DNA from: Pontibacter sp. FD36
Lineage (GTDB): Bacteria; Bacteroidota; Bacteroidia; Cytophagales; Hymenobacteraceae
NCBI RefSeq assembly: GCF_015686655.1
Contig: NZ_JADPMP010000014.1
Location: 1 to 64,000 of the forward strand
Direction of reading: 5' to 3'
Length of the DNA stretch: 64,000 bases
Positions 43,483 to 52,174 of this stretch are shown here, one piece after another (the first letter of the stretch is position 1; each line of letters starts with the position of its first letter). The position numbers and the translations under genes are program-made. The notes below the pieces were generated by a model. It was not told the origin of the DNA and ran no database searches. It was given only the letters and a program-made list of their open reading frames with translations.

Positions 43483-44016
43483 ATGCAAACTTTTACTCCC
43501 GCTAAACTATTAACCTTCTTCCTGCTCCTCCTGGGCAGTTACTCTGCCGCGCATGCTCAAACGCAGTTTGCTGAGCGCAAAGGAGGTCACTCCTATTCAA
43601 TGGAAATACCCAGCTACATGGTGAAAACTTATGAACTGAACGATGTTGCCAGTCTGCAGTATTTCAATAAAAATAAAGAGGCTTATACCATCGTGATAGA
43701 GGACTCGAAAGAAGAGCTTGAACTGAAGGGCATGAGGTTTGAGAATGCAGCAGACTTTCTGGACAGCTTTGCCGCCGACTACAAAAAGGAGGAAAAGAGA
43801 CGCAAACTGAGCAAGGCCAAGGTTTTCGAATCAAATGGAAACCATGTTGCGCAAAGCGAACTGAAGTGGACTGACGAAGATGGCGATTTCTTTATGCTCA
43901 TCACAGCTGTAGAAACAAAAACGCATTTCTACAAAGTGATTTGCTGGACATTGGCCGCAAACGCACCACAGCTTAAAGAAGACTTCAGACACCTGTCCGC
44001 GAGTATCAAAGACTAA
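43483..44016 (+). CDS. Exported protein of unknown function
   Basis: 177 residues. Signal peptide MQTFTPAKLLTFFLLLLGSY ending near AAHAQ, then one compact alpha/beta domain with SMEIPSYMVKTYELNDVASL and a C-terminal LKEDFRHLSASI. It resembles PsbP/DUF1795-like lipoprotein domains in strand order only loosely. Function not assigned. Confidence 0.72.
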   Translation: MQTFTPAKLLTFFLLLLGSYSAAHAQTQFAERKGGHSYSMEIPSYMVKTYELNDVASLQYFNKNKEAYTIVIEDSKEELELKGMRFENAADFLDSFAADYKKEEKRRKLSKAKVFESNGNHVAQSELKWTDEDGDFFMLITAVETKTHFYKVICWTLAANAPQLKEDFRHLSASIKD

Positions 44017-44019
44017 AGC

Positions 44020-45222
44020 CTATACCCTGCCTGCCACCTGCAGCAAAATTTGCTCTACCTGGGCAGCAAGTTGCTGGCGGTCGAACAGCTGCCGGGCGAT
44101 TGACTGCCCATTGGCCCCGGCCTGTCGCCGCATTTCACGATCAGACATGATCTCTTTTATTTTCTTAGCCAACAGTTCAGGCTGACTCGCAGGACTGTAC
44201 CAGCCACAGTTATACTGCTCCACGAATGTCTTTGTCCAACCGGGATTAGTCACCAGCACCGGGACACCGCAGGCCAGGCTATCATAAAGCTTGGCCGGAG
44301 AATTAGAGGCGAGCACAGGCAAATCGTTAAAGGTAATGAGCGCCAGATCTGCCAATTTGAATAGAGTGAACACATCAGGGCGCGGCTGTGGCGGCATCAG
44401 CACTAGGTTAGGCAGGCGCAGCGACAGCTTCCGCAGCTCGTCGTTATAGTAGCCTCCTCCTGCCAGCACAAACACAATGTCCTGCTGGTTAGCCATTGCC
44501 TCAGCTGCCTGCATAATAGTAGGTATATCATTCGCACGGCCAAAGGTGCCTGCATAGAGCACTACTTGCTTGCCCTGCAGCTGATATTGCTTTCGCAGTG
44601 CTGCTACTCTCTCAGGAGTCGCAGCATCGGCCATTTCCAAGTCAGTGCCATTCAGGATAGTGCTTACCTTATCCCTCGCTATACCTTGCCTCACCACATA
44701 ATCTTCCATATCCGGAGAAAGCGTGATGATGTGGCTGGCATTCTGGTAAAGATTCTTCTCAAGCCTGAACAGGCGTCGTTTTAGCCACTCCTTCTTTACT
44801 GCTCCCATTTCAATCGGGAAGCTAGGCCACAGGTCCTGTACCTCAAACACCCACGGAATACCACGCATCTTTGCGACACGGGCTGCCATCCAAGGTGTAG
44901 AGAGTGGCGTTGACACCCCCCAAACTACATCAGGCTTAGGTATGGAAAGCCCTTTAGCCAGGCTGTAGGCTGCAAAGCCGCCATAGGAAACCAAGCGCCT
45001 GCGCACACCCATTTTGTTGCTGTAGGGCACCTCCTGTTCGTACAGTTCTACCCCCTCCGGCACCCACTTATACCTGTCTGTGATGCGAAGCTGCTTCCAG
45101 GCGCTGCTCGTTACCAGACTCACCTTATGCCGCTTTGCCAGGTACTCCAGAAAGGTGTAGTGCCTGCAGGTAGAGGGGCAGTCCGGATTGTGGTGATGCT
45201 GATTGAAAATAGCTATGTGCAT
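44020..45222 (-). CDS. Glycosyltransferase family 4 protein
   Basis: 400 residues, GT-B fold. N-terminal acceptor domain begins MHIAIFNQHHHNPDCPSTCR; donor domain contains VVLYAGTFGRANDIPTIMQA and the nucleotide-sugar site LPVLASNSPAKLYDSLACGV (the E of the usual Ex7E is replaced by the S/N-SPAKLYD variant seen in WcaI/WbuB-like enzymes). Probably makes surface polysaccharide. Upstream is gldB, 29 bases away on the same strand. Confidence 0.88.
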   Translation of the reverse strand: MHIAIFNQHHHNPDCPSTCRHYTFLEYLAKRHKVSLVTSSAWKQLRITDRYKWVPEGVELYEQEVPYSNKMGVRRRLVSYGGFAAYSLAKGLSIPKPDVVWGVSTPLSTPWMAARVAKMRGIPWVFEVQDLWPSFPIEMGAVKKEWLKRRLFRLEKNLYQNASHIITLSPDMEDYVVRQGIARDKVSTILNGTDLEMADAATPERVAALRKQYQLQGKQVVLYAGTFGRANDIPTIMQAAEAMANQQDIVFVLAGGGYYNDELRKLSLRLPNLVLMPPQPRPDVFTLFKLADLALITFNDLPVLASNSPAKLYDSLACGVPVLVTNPGWTKTFVEQYNCGWYSPASQPELLAKKIKEIMSDREMRRQAGANGQSIARQLFDRQQLAAQVEQILLQVAGRV

Positions 45223-45251
45223 GCGCGCAGGTATAGAGGCGAGGTATAGAA

Positions 45252-46247
45252 CTATCGCTTCTCAGGCTTGTATTTCGATTCGTTGAATATTTTCTGGTGA
45301 TCGTCGTCGGCCATTAGTTCCTGCAAGGTGACCTTCGGATTGCGCTCCATATACCTGCGTACAATCTGCCAGCCTACCCAGGTACCGAGGCGGCCAGGAG
45401 AGGTTGGGTCGATTTCGGGCGTATTAGGTCGCTCGCCGATATACTTGTTCACTACGAATGGGCTTTTCTCATAGAGCAGTTTTTTTTCAACGAAGTGCGC
45501 CCAGATACGGCCCTCGTTGTGATGCACATCGGCCAGTTGCTGCCCACTATACCCTATGATAGTAGAGTCCGGCGTGCAAGGCATAATGGATTTCACAAAA
45601 TAATAAGCTTTGCCTGTATTCACCATTTCGGCGAGCAGACTACGCTCCAGAAAACTGGTTTTGTTGAACCGATTAGACAGTAGTAACATGGCGGCTGGCA
45701 CCATGTTCGGGCGCTCGTAGCGTTTCAGGATGTAATCGTAGGTATCAGGTCGGTAACTGGCGTCTTTGCCGATAAAAAAGTCAATGCCGAAAACCAGCAG
45801 ACTGTCTGATACCATCAAATCCTGGTTGAGGCCAGAGACAAATGTCTTTACCTGCGGCTCCTTAAACTCAGGATAATAATGTTTGATATGCTTGAAAGCT
45901 GTTTGGAGCTGCTGCTTTTCTGTGGACATGTCACCAAAAGCTTGGTCTGCCTCCTGAGCCAGCTTCTGAAGCTCAGGATTAGTCGCCAGCCCATGCATCG
46001 CATTGATCACGGCTGAATCCGAAGGGTAGTTCCGGCGCTGGATGAAACGCTCCGCAAAGATGGGATTGCTATCAAGGAAAGTAGCGATGTCCTGCTTTGA
46101 GTTTGCCGCAAAAAAGGGTTTCTCCAGTCGCTCGATCTCTACCGTTACAGGTATACGTTCTATTTCTTCAGGTATGTCGCAGCCCTCCTTCTTCTTGCAG
46201 CTAAAAAGCAATAGGATGGTTGCGAGTAATAATAATCTGTGATACAT
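45252..46247 (-). CDS. gldB: Gliding motility lipoprotein GldB
   Basis: 331 residues. Lipobox LLFSC with C17 as the lipidated cysteine, then the GldB domain: EIERLEKPFFAANSKQDIA, PIFAERFIQRRNYPSDS, FGIDFFIGKDASYRPDTYD and GYSGQQLADVHHNEGRIWAH. In Flavobacterium johnsoniae GldB is needed for gliding; homologues also occur in non-gliding Bacteroidota, so motility is not proven. gldD and gldE are 6 kb away in this window; other gld genes are not present. Confidence 0.92.
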   Translation of the reverse strand: MYHRLLLLATILLLFSCKKKEGCDIPEEIERIPVTVEIERLEKPFFAANSKQDIATFLDSNPIFAERFIQRRNYPSDSAVINAMHGLATNPELQKLAQEADQAFGDMSTEKQQLQTAFKHIKHYYPEFKEPQVKTFVSGLNQDLMVSDSLLVFGIDFFIGKDASYRPDTYDYILKRYERPNMVPAAMLLLSNRFNKTSFLERSLLAEMVNTGKAYYFVKSIMPCTPDSTIIGYSGQQLADVHHNEGRIWAHFVEKKLLYEKSPFVVNKYIGERPNTPEIDPTSPGRLGTWVGWQIVRRYMERNPKVTLQELMADDDHQKIFNESKYKPEKR

Positions 46248-46263
46248 TGCCGAATATTTAATA

Positions 46264-46271
46264 CAAAAATA
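46264..46271 (-). promoter_or_regulatory. -7 element of gldB
   Basis: Minus-strand TATTTTTG, a TAnnTTTG match 17 bases before the ATG; no clear TTG at the -33 position. Confidence 0.4.
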
Positions 46272-46314
46272 CAGGGTTATCCCGTATTAGAATAAATTAA
46301 CGCGACAAATTAAC

Positions 46315-46992
46315 ATGCAATTCAAAAAACTCGCATTCCTGCTGCTCTTTTTGGGCTTTACATCCACTGCTATGGCCCAAATGGAAATTGGCATTCAGTT
46401 CTCCCCTACCATTTCAGGCAATCGCTTTATAGCTGAAGACAGACACGGTTTTGAAAAAAGCAGCAATACACTGCGTGTTGGTGTAGGTGTGGTTGGTGAT
46501 TATTTTTTCTCCAACAACTATGCCTTCAGCTCAGGTTTGATGTTCCGCAGCAAAGGCTCTAAAATCAAGTATGATTTTACTTCACAAGATCCGAACGGCC
46601 AGCCAACGACAGTGCCAGTAGAGGATGACCTGACAGTGCAGTATCTGGAAATACCGCTCACGCTTAAGCTATTCACGAATGAGGTAGCACCTGATGTGAT
46701 CCTGTACTTCCAGGTAGGTGGTGCTCTTGGCACCAAGGTGTCAGCCCAGGTAAACAACCAGAAAGTGATCAATGGTGAAAAGACAGCGAAGCGCTTCAAT
46801 ATCTTTGAAACCAGCGCTTTGTTAGGTACTGGTGCCGAACTGCAACTTGGCCAGAGCACTAAACTATTTGGCGGAGTTACTTACCTGCGTGGTCTGAGTA
46901 ATATTGACGATTTTTATAGCGACCGACTAGGTGACAAAAATATTGCGATCAAGAACAATGGGGTATCCCTTGATGTGGGCATCAAGTTCTAA
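46315..46992 (+). CDS. PorT-like outer-membrane beta-barrel protein, paralogue 4
   Basis: 225 residues. Signal peptide MQFKKLAFLLLFLGFTSTAM ending in AQ, then barrel strands FSSGLMFRSKGSKIKYDF, LEIPLTLKLFTNEVAPDVIL, YFQVGGALGTKVSAQ and a final VSLDVGIKF. Same PorT-like family as the three genes at 24-27 kb but in a different place and more diverged. Confidence 0.85.
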   Translation: MQFKKLAFLLLFLGFTSTAMAQMEIGIQFSPTISGNRFIAEDRHGFEKSSNTLRVGVGVVGDYFFSNNYAFSSGLMFRSKGSKIKYDFTSQDPNGQPTTVPVEDDLTVQYLEIPLTLKLFTNEVAPDVILYFQVGGALGTKVSAQVNNQKVINGEKTAKRFNIFETSALLGTGAELQLGQSTKLFGGVTYLRGLSNIDDFYSDRLGDKNIAIKNNGVSLDVGIKF

Positions 46993-47012
46993 GTATAGAC
47001 TTGTTACAAATC

Positions 47013-47051
47013 AAAAAGGCCGCTCTGAATGAACAGAGCGGCCTTTTTGTT
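47013..47051. terminator. Bidirectional terminator between barrel gene 4 and the RNase E/G gene
   Basis: A perfect 15-bp stem (arms 47013-47027 and 47034-47048) flanked by A and U runs, between convergent genes. Confidence 0.9.
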
Positions 47052-47076
47052 GCCATCGAATCTGATTAAAATTTTC

Positions 47077-48663
47077 TTATTCCTGCGTCCCGTTCACCTC
47101 CGTCAGGGCGGTGCGCAGCTCTATTTCTTCGCCTTTATCGTCCATTACCTTAAAGTCAGTAATACCGAGCGAAGTGTCTTTTACAAATTTCACCCACTTG
47201 AAGTAGTGGAAGAACCATTTCATCTGTTTTGAAACGACACCTGATGTATAATAAGAATACAGGAAAGGGTGTACGTACAATGTCAGGCTCTTATGGTTGT
47301 GTCTCGTAAGCAGGTCGTCTACCGCTACGTCTATTTCATCAGTAATCAGAATGCTGGCAGATATTTTACCGGTACCGTTACAAGTAGGGCATACTTCACC
47401 GGTCACGATATTCTGCTCTGGCCTTACACGCTGACGCGTGATCTGCATCAGGCCAAATTTAGAGATAGGCAGAACTGTCGACTTGGATCGGTCTCTCTTC
47501 AGTTCCTCTTTGACTACCTCGTATACTTTCTGGCGGTTTTCGGGCGACTTCATGTCGATGAAGTCAATTACAATGATACCACCTATATCCCGGAGTCTCA
47601 GCTGACGGGCCACTTCTCTGGCAGCCATCATATTCACATTCAGCGCGGTAGCCTCCTGATCGGTTTCGGTATTAGATTTATTCCCACTGTTTACATCGAC
47701 TACGTGCAGGGCTTCGGTGTGCTCTATCACCAGGTATCCGCCGCCTGGTATGGTCACTGTCTTACCGAATGCAGCCTTTAGTTGCCGCTCAATGTTAAAG
47801 TGTTCGAAGGTTTTTGTCTTACCGGTGTAATGCTTCAGAATTTTTACTTTATCTGGCGCAATGCTACCGATGTATGCTTTGATCTCGTCATAGAGCGACT
47901 CATCGTCGACTACTATGTTGTCAAAGCTCTCGTTCATTAAGTCTCTCAGTATGGACGAAGAACGTCCCAATTCCCCAATGATCTTGTCATTGGGCTTGGC
48001 AATCTTCAGCGATTTAAAGCCTTCTTCCCAGCTCTCCACCATGTTGCGCAAATCTCTGTCGAGCTCTGCTACCTCACGGCCTTCTGCCACTGTCCGGATG
48101 ATCACGCCAAAGTTCTCGGGCTTGATCGAGTTGATCAGGCGCTTGAGGCGCGTGCGCTCTTCCTTGCTTACGATCTTTTTGGATACGCTTACCGTGTTAG
48201 AGAACGGTACGAGCACCAGGTATCGACCGGCGAGCGAAAGCTCACATGAAAGACGCGGTCCTTTGGTTGAAATCGGTTCTTTGACAATCTGCACCAATAC
48301 CTGCTGTCCTTTTTTCAGAACATCAGCGATCTTGCCCAGTTTGTCAATTTCTGGCTCAAATTTAAGCTGGTTAAGCTTTGCAGAAGCGTTCTTCTGTGTC
48401 TGTGCCGCTTTCACATACTTGTTCAGGGTTTTGACATTGGCTCCCAGATCATGGTAATGCAGAAATGCATCCTTGTGGTAACCAATGTCAATAAAAGCGG
48501 CGTTTAGGCCTGGCATTACCTTTTTTACAGTTCCCAGAAAGATATCCCCTACAATGTAGTTCGTATCCTTTTTCTCGTGGTGAAACTCTACAAGTCTCTT
48601 GTCCTGTAATAGGGCGATGCGCTCTCCATCCTGAGTAGAATTGATAATAAGCTCGTTACTCAA
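47077..48663 (-). CDS. Ribonuclease E/G family protein
   Basis: 528 residues. An S1 domain (GDIFLGTVKKVMPGLNAAFID, around 42-62), RNase H-like and DNase I-like catalytic parts with HVVDVNSGNKSN and IGGIIVIDFIDMKS (the magnesium-binding aspartates), and the zinc-link CPTCNGTGK. No long degradosome scaffold tail, so RNase G-like in size. The start codon is TTG at 48663; MSNELIINSTQDGER is the family N-terminus and no closer ATG exists. Processes rRNA precursors and decays mRNA. Confidence 0.93.
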   Translation of the reverse strand: MSNELIINSTQDGERIALLQDKRLVEFHHEKKDTNYIVGDIFLGTVKKVMPGLNAAFIDIGYHKDAFLHYHDLGANVKTLNKYVKAAQTQKNASAKLNQLKFEPEIDKLGKIADVLKKGQQVLVQIVKEPISTKGPRLSCELSLAGRYLVLVPFSNTVSVSKKIVSKEERTRLKRLINSIKPENFGVIIRTVAEGREVAELDRDLRNMVESWEEGFKSLKIAKPNDKIIGELGRSSSILRDLMNESFDNIVVDDESLYDEIKAYIGSIAPDKVKILKHYTGKTKTFEHFNIERQLKAAFGKTVTIPGGGYLVIEHTEALHVVDVNSGNKSNTETDQEATALNVNMMAAREVARQLRLRDIGGIIVIDFIDMKSPENRQKVYEVVKEELKRDRSKSTVLPISKFGLMQITRQRVRPEQNIVTGEVCPTCNGTGKISASILITDEIDVAVDDLLTRHNHKSLTLYVHPFLYSYYTSGVVSKQMKWFFHYFKWVKFVKDTSLGITDFKVMDDKGEEIELRTALTEVNGTQE

Positions 48664-48694
48664 TTTCTCTCAAAGATTAGTTGGATGTATAGAC

Positions 48695-48725
48695 CAAAGC
48701 CCACAATTGCAGAAGCAATGTGGGC
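48695..48725 (-). terminator. Possible terminator between the 29-residue gene and the RNase gene
   Basis: On the minus strand GCCCACATTGC, a four-base loop and GCAATTGTGGGC, followed by TTTGG. The U-tract is short, so partial read-through into the RNase gene is possible. Confidence 0.5.
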
Positions 48726-48745
48726 CTCAATAAACGCAGAAGAAA

Positions 48746-48835
48746 TTACTTCTTCTTATGTCTGTTTTTTCTTAGACGCTTCTTTCTTTTGTGAGTAGCA
48801 ATCTTATGTCTTTTTCTTTTCTTTCCGCAAGGCAT
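48746..48835 (-). CDS. 29-residue AURKAIP1/COX24-like basic protein
   Basis: 29 residues beginning MPCGKKRKRHKIATHKRKKR and ending LRKNRHKKK. It matches the very short, very basic AURKAIP1/COX24-domain protein found across Bacteroidota, probably ribosome-associated. It lies between the TPR protein gene (upstream, 36 bases) and the RNase E/G gene. Confidence 0.88.
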   Translation of the reverse strand: MPCGKKRKRHKIATHKRKKRLRKNRHKKK

Positions 48836-48871
48836 AGTCTTGAAATTTTTATTAAATGATTATTTCTTTTA

Positions 48872-49732
48872 TTACAGTTTTGCCAGGTACTCGTCAACGG
48901 AAGCTGTCAGAGCAGGGTCGCTGCTCATGGTCTTCACTTTATTGAAAGTCCTGATTGCTTCTTCTTTCTTACCGGTTTCAACAAGTGATACAGCCAGGTA
49001 GAAAGTGCCTTCCACGTGTTCCGGGTTAACGGTTGTCAACTCCTGGAAACGCTCAGCGGCTTTGTCCCACTGCCCTGACTGAACTGACAGAATACCGAGG
49101 TTAAACAGCGCCTTCTGGTTTTTCGGGTCTGCCGAAATTACCTCACGCAGCAGCGTAATACCCTGCATAGGGTTTTCACTGGCAATGTAAGTCATGGCTA
49201 CGTTTGTTTTCGCATCCATGTCCGAAGGATTATTCTTCAGTACCTGCTCGTACATTCTACGGGCCTTACCGCCCATTTCGCTGGCACGCTGCTGTGTTGC
49301 TGCATAAGTAAAAGCTTCGAAGTACTGGTCACCTGCTTTACGGTAGTTCTTCTCACCCGGACGGGCTTCAGCAGCTAGCTCGTAATAGTAACCTGCACTG
49401 TCAAACTTACTTGCTGAGGCATAAGCAGCCGCCAGTTCACTGGCTAACAGGCCGCGCGTCTTGGCATCAGATGCTTTGTTGTAGCGTGCACGTACAGTAG
49501 CAAGCTCCATCATTTGTTCTGGTGTGGCCGTGGAGTGCACTCCGTCAGCCGCAGCGGCTGGCGAAGGTCCATGGTCATGCCCATCATCTTCAGAGTGTCC
49601 CTCAGGTATGGCAGAGGCTTGTTCTGCAGCCACTGTGCTATCATCCTTCGTCACAACCACTTTAGGCAGAAAGAACATAGCCGCTGCCAAAGCAATTGCT
49701 GCTACAAGTATCAGTATTTGAGCGCGTGACAT
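48872..49732 (-). CDS. Tetratricopeptide-repeat membrane-anchored protein
   Basis: 286 residues. N-terminal anchor or signal (ILILVAAIALAAAMFFLPKV, 6-25), a low-complexity His/Asp stretch (HSEDDGHDHG), then about five TPR units (for example KALFNLGILSVQSGQWDKAA and VEGTFYLAVSLVETGKKEEA). TPRs mediate protein-protein contact; the partner is unknown. On the same strand as the HU gene upstream (73 bases) and the 29-residue gene downstream. Confidence 0.88.
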   Translation of the reverse strand: MSRAQILILVAAIALAAAMFFLPKVVVTKDDSTVAAEQASAIPEGHSEDDGHDHGPSPAAAADGVHSTATPEQMMELATVRARYNKASDAKTRGLLASELAAAYASASKFDSAGYYYELAAEARPGEKNYRKAGDQYFEAFTYAATQQRASEMGGKARRMYEQVLKNNPSDMDAKTNVAMTYIASENPMQGITLLREVISADPKNQKALFNLGILSVQSGQWDKAAERFQELTTVNPEHVEGTFYLAVSLVETGKKEEAIRTFNKVKTMSSDPALTASVDEYLAKL

Positions 49733-49805
49733 GTGTTTCTGTGTTTTTGTAAATGACTGTTTTTAAAGGATAACCAGACAGGCAACCGGCAAATATACGA
49801 AAGAA

Positions 49806-50111
49806 TTAAGAATGAGCCAGTTCTTTGATCTTTTTGCTGTTCTTAATCTTAGCAATAAAGGTCTTGGATGGCTTGAAGCTTGGAATAAAGTGCTCATCAA
49901 TAATGATGGAAGTGTTCTTCGAAATGTTACGAGCCACTTTCTTAGCGCGCTTCTTGTTTACAAAGCTTCCAAAACCTCTCACGTAGATGTTGTTGCCATC
50001 GGCCATAGAGTCTTTCACCACTTTGAAAAATGCCTCAATGGTAGATTGCACATCAGCCTTATCAATCCCTGTTTTATCAGCAATTTCTGATATTACTTCT
50101 GCTTTAGTCAC
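49806..50111 (-). CDS. HU family DNA-binding protein
   Basis: 101 residues. HU/IHF fold with N-terminal helices (TKAEVISEIADKTGIDKADV) and the beta-arm region FGSFVNKKRAKKVARNISKN. The start is GTG at 50111; no nearby ATG gives the family N-terminus. Nucleoid-associated architectural protein that bends DNA. Bacteroidota carry several HU paralogues; which one this is cannot be told. Confidence 0.93.
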   Translation of the reverse strand: MTKAEVISEIADKTGIDKADVQSTIEAFFKVVKDSMADGNNIYVRGFGSFVNKKRAKKVARNISKNTSIIIDEHFIPSFKPSKTFIAKIKNSKKIKELAHS

Positions 50112-50199
50112 TTTCTTAGATTTTTATAAATTAGTAATAAGTTAACTTTCTCTTTTTCAGGAGATACAACAGCGCTGTCGTTCCCCATTTTTCGGGGCA

Positions 50200-50207
50200 C
50201 AAAGGTA
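50200..50207 (-). promoter_or_regulatory. -7 element of the HU gene
   Basis: Minus-strand TACCTTTG, overlapping AGGTATACCT. The nearest TTG is only 14 bases upstream, so the -33 box is uncertain. Confidence 0.45.
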
Positions 50208-50418
50208 TACCTACTTTTCGACAAGTAAAAGCTTTAGCACTAAATTATTACAGATTTAGCCTTGCCGTTCATATACCCTCTTCACACCTTTTGACTGACG
50301 GTTCTCTTGCAATACCCATGCCAGCTTGCCCTCTTCCTAACGCCACGTATCTACTTATATTTTAATAAGATACAAAAACTGACACCAATACATTCCTTCT
50401 GCACTCAGAACAATGTCT

Positions 50419-50426
50419 TACATTTG
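50419..50426 (+). promoter_or_regulatory. -7 element of mutY
   Basis: TACATTTG matches TAnnTTTG. It overlaps the codons after an upstream in-frame ATG (50413), which therefore cannot be the start; the next ATG (50464) is. Confidence 0.55.
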
Positions 50427-50463
50427 TCTGTTCAAGCTGCCTGAGCCCAAGGGACCATTTTTT

Positions 50464-51555
50464 ATGAAAAACACTCCTAGCACATACTTCTCAAACACCT
50501 TGCTGACATGGTACCAGCGTCACAAAAGAGCCCTGCCCTGGCGCGACACCACCGATCCATACCTGATCTGGCTGTCTGAAGTGATCCTGCAGCAGACACG
50601 CGTAGCCCAGGGACTGCCATACTTCCAACGCTTTGCCGAGGCCTACCCAACCGTGCAGCACCTGGCGGCGGCCCCTCAGGATGAAGTGCTACGCCTCTGG
50701 CAGGGACTTGGCTACTACTCCAGGGCACGTAATATGCACCACACGGCTAAACAGATCGTGCAGGAGTATGGCGGCGTGTTCCCAAACAAGTATGAAGAGC
50801 TCCTCAAACTGCGGGGCGTGGGAAGCTACACAGCTGCCGCTATCGCCTCTTTTGCCTTTCGGGAGAGGGCTGCCGTGCTCGATGGCAACGTTTTCAGGGT
50901 GCTGGCCCGTGTATTTGGATTATCAGATGACATTGCGGCGCCTGCATCGCGCAAGGTATTTCAGCAACTGGCAAACGAACTCATCCCGGCCGAAGCGCCT
51001 GACACCTTCAACCAGGCCATTATGGAATTTGGCGCTATTCAATGCACCCCCGTCATGCCTGATTGCCTGTTCTGCCCACTGCAGCAGTCCTGCTTCGCCT
51101 TCACACATGGCCTGGTGCAGGAGCTTCCTGTCAAGTCAAAGGCAAAGGCCGCCCGCCCACGCTTTTTCCACTACATGGTTTTTGTGCACGAGGAGCAATA
51201 TTACATGCGTAAGCGCCTGAGCGGCGATATTTGGGAAGGATTGTATGATTTTTACCTGCACGAAAGCGACTCGAAAATCCTGGATACCGCCAGGCTGCTG
51301 AAAGAACTGAACGATGCAGGTATAGCAGTGCAGGAATCCCATCTTTTGCCACCGCGCAAAGACTATAAGCATGTGCTCAGTCACCAGAAAATAACAGCCC
51401 GGTTTTACCTCATTCAGCTCGATTTTCGTTTAAGTAAAGAGGTTTTGCAGGAGGCGCGACTGGCACCTTATTCATCTGAAAAAATAGAGGCATTGCCGAA
51501 GCCAATTCTTATCGACAGCTATTTGAAAGATGAGAAGATTTTACTAAATTTATAA
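50464..51555 (+). CDS. mutY: A/G-specific adenine glycosylase
   Basis: 363 residues from the ATG at 50464. Catalytic domain with WLSEVILQQTRVAQ (Glu in the adenine pocket), helix-hairpin-helix LLKLRGVGSYTAAAI, catalytic Asp in LDGNVFRVLARVFG, and iron-sulfur cysteines CTPVMPDCLFCPLQQSC; a C-terminal NUDIX-like domain (about 225-355) recognises 8-oxoguanine. Removes A opposite 8-oxoG. It is followed by ssb, gldE and gldD, a gene order I recall as common in Bacteroidota. Confidence 0.95.
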   Translation: MKNTPSTYFSNTLLTWYQRHKRALPWRDTTDPYLIWLSEVILQQTRVAQGLPYFQRFAEAYPTVQHLAAAPQDEVLRLWQGLGYYSRARNMHHTAKQIVQEYGGVFPNKYEELLKLRGVGSYTAAAIASFAFRERAAVLDGNVFRVLARVFGLSDDIAAPASRKVFQQLANELIPAEAPDTFNQAIMEFGAIQCTPVMPDCLFCPLQQSCFAFTHGLVQELPVKSKAKAARPRFFHYMVFVHEEQYYMRKRLSGDIWEGLYDFYLHESDSKILDTARLLKELNDAGIAVQESHLLPPRKDYKHVLSHQKITARFYLIQLDFRLSKEVLQEARLAPYSSEKIEALPKPILIDSYLKDEKILLNL

Positions 51556-51571
51556 ACTGAAACTTTTCTGC

Positions 51572-51679
51572 ATGAAAATGCATTTTAAAGGTTCAGTAGC
51601 CATAATTGCCTCCGGCTTGGTTGTCGGAGTAGCCCTAATCAATTTAATATTTAACAAAAAAAGACATGGCAAGTGTTAA
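51572..51679 (+). CDS. Possible 35-residue membrane peptide overlapping ssb
   Basis: [20 protein letters not shown] then [15 protein letters not shown]: basic ends around one hydrophobic segment of about 20 residues, as in small single-pass membrane proteins. Its last 14 bases overlap the start of ssb in another frame, which could couple translation. Only 16 bases after mutY. It could also be chance; no homologue is known to me. Confidence 0.4.
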   Translation: MKMHFKGSVAIIASGLVVGVALINLIFNKKRHGKC

Positions 51680-52148
51680 CAAAGTAATCCTTATCGGAAA
51701 TCTTGGTAAGGACCCAGAAGTTCGCCACCTTGAAGGCGGTGTAGCTGTAGCGCGTTTCCCGATCGCTACTTCTGAAACATTCAAAGACAAAAATGGCGAA
51801 CGCCAGGAGCGCACCGAGTGGCACAATATCGTGCTTTGGCGTGGCTTGGCCGAGGTAGCCGAAAAGTATGTGCGCAAAGGGCACTCCGTTTACATTGAGG
51901 GCAAGCTTCGCACGGACAACTACCAGGATAAAGACGGCGTGCAGCGCTACAGAACCGAGATTGTAGCCGATAGCATGACTATGCTGACTTCTCGCACCGA
52001 AGCGCAGACAGGCGGCAATGGCAGCTCAGGCGGCTTCCAGGGTGGCGCTTCATCACAATCCTCATCAGGTCAGGGTACTGCCGCCTCATCAGGCAAAGGC
52101 AATGCATCTGCCTTCCAGAACGACGAGCCAGACGACCTGCCGTTCTAA
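51666..52148 (+). CDS. ssb: Single-stranded DNA-binding protein
   Basis: 160 residues. OB-fold ([20 protein letters not shown] through [15 protein letters not shown], about 1-110), a Gly/Ser/Gln-rich linker (110-150), and the acidic tip DEPDDLPF that recruits partner proteins. Essential in replication and repair. ATG at 51666 is in A-rich context. The 35-codon ORF overlaps its start. Confidence 0.96.
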   Translation: MASVNKVILIGNLGKDPEVRHLEGGVAVARFPIATSETFKDKNGERQERTEWHNIVLWRGLAEVAEKYVRKGHSVYIEGKLRTDNYQDKDGVQRYRTEIVADSMTMLTSRTEAQTGGNGSSGGFQGGASSQSSSGQGTAASSGKGNASAFQNDEPDDLPF

Positions 52149-52174
52149 CCTATGTTTAACCTAACTATCTAATT

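Larger units (their letters stand above)
50112..50463. other. Divergent intergenic region between the HU gene and mutY
   Basis: 352 bases. On the HU side there is a TACCTTTG -7 element (minus, 50200-50207) that overlaps the palindrome AGGTATACCT (50203-50212), and a CCCCGAAAAATGGGG hairpin in the leader. On the mutY side, TACATTTG (50419-50426). No gene otherwise. Confidence 0.6.
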
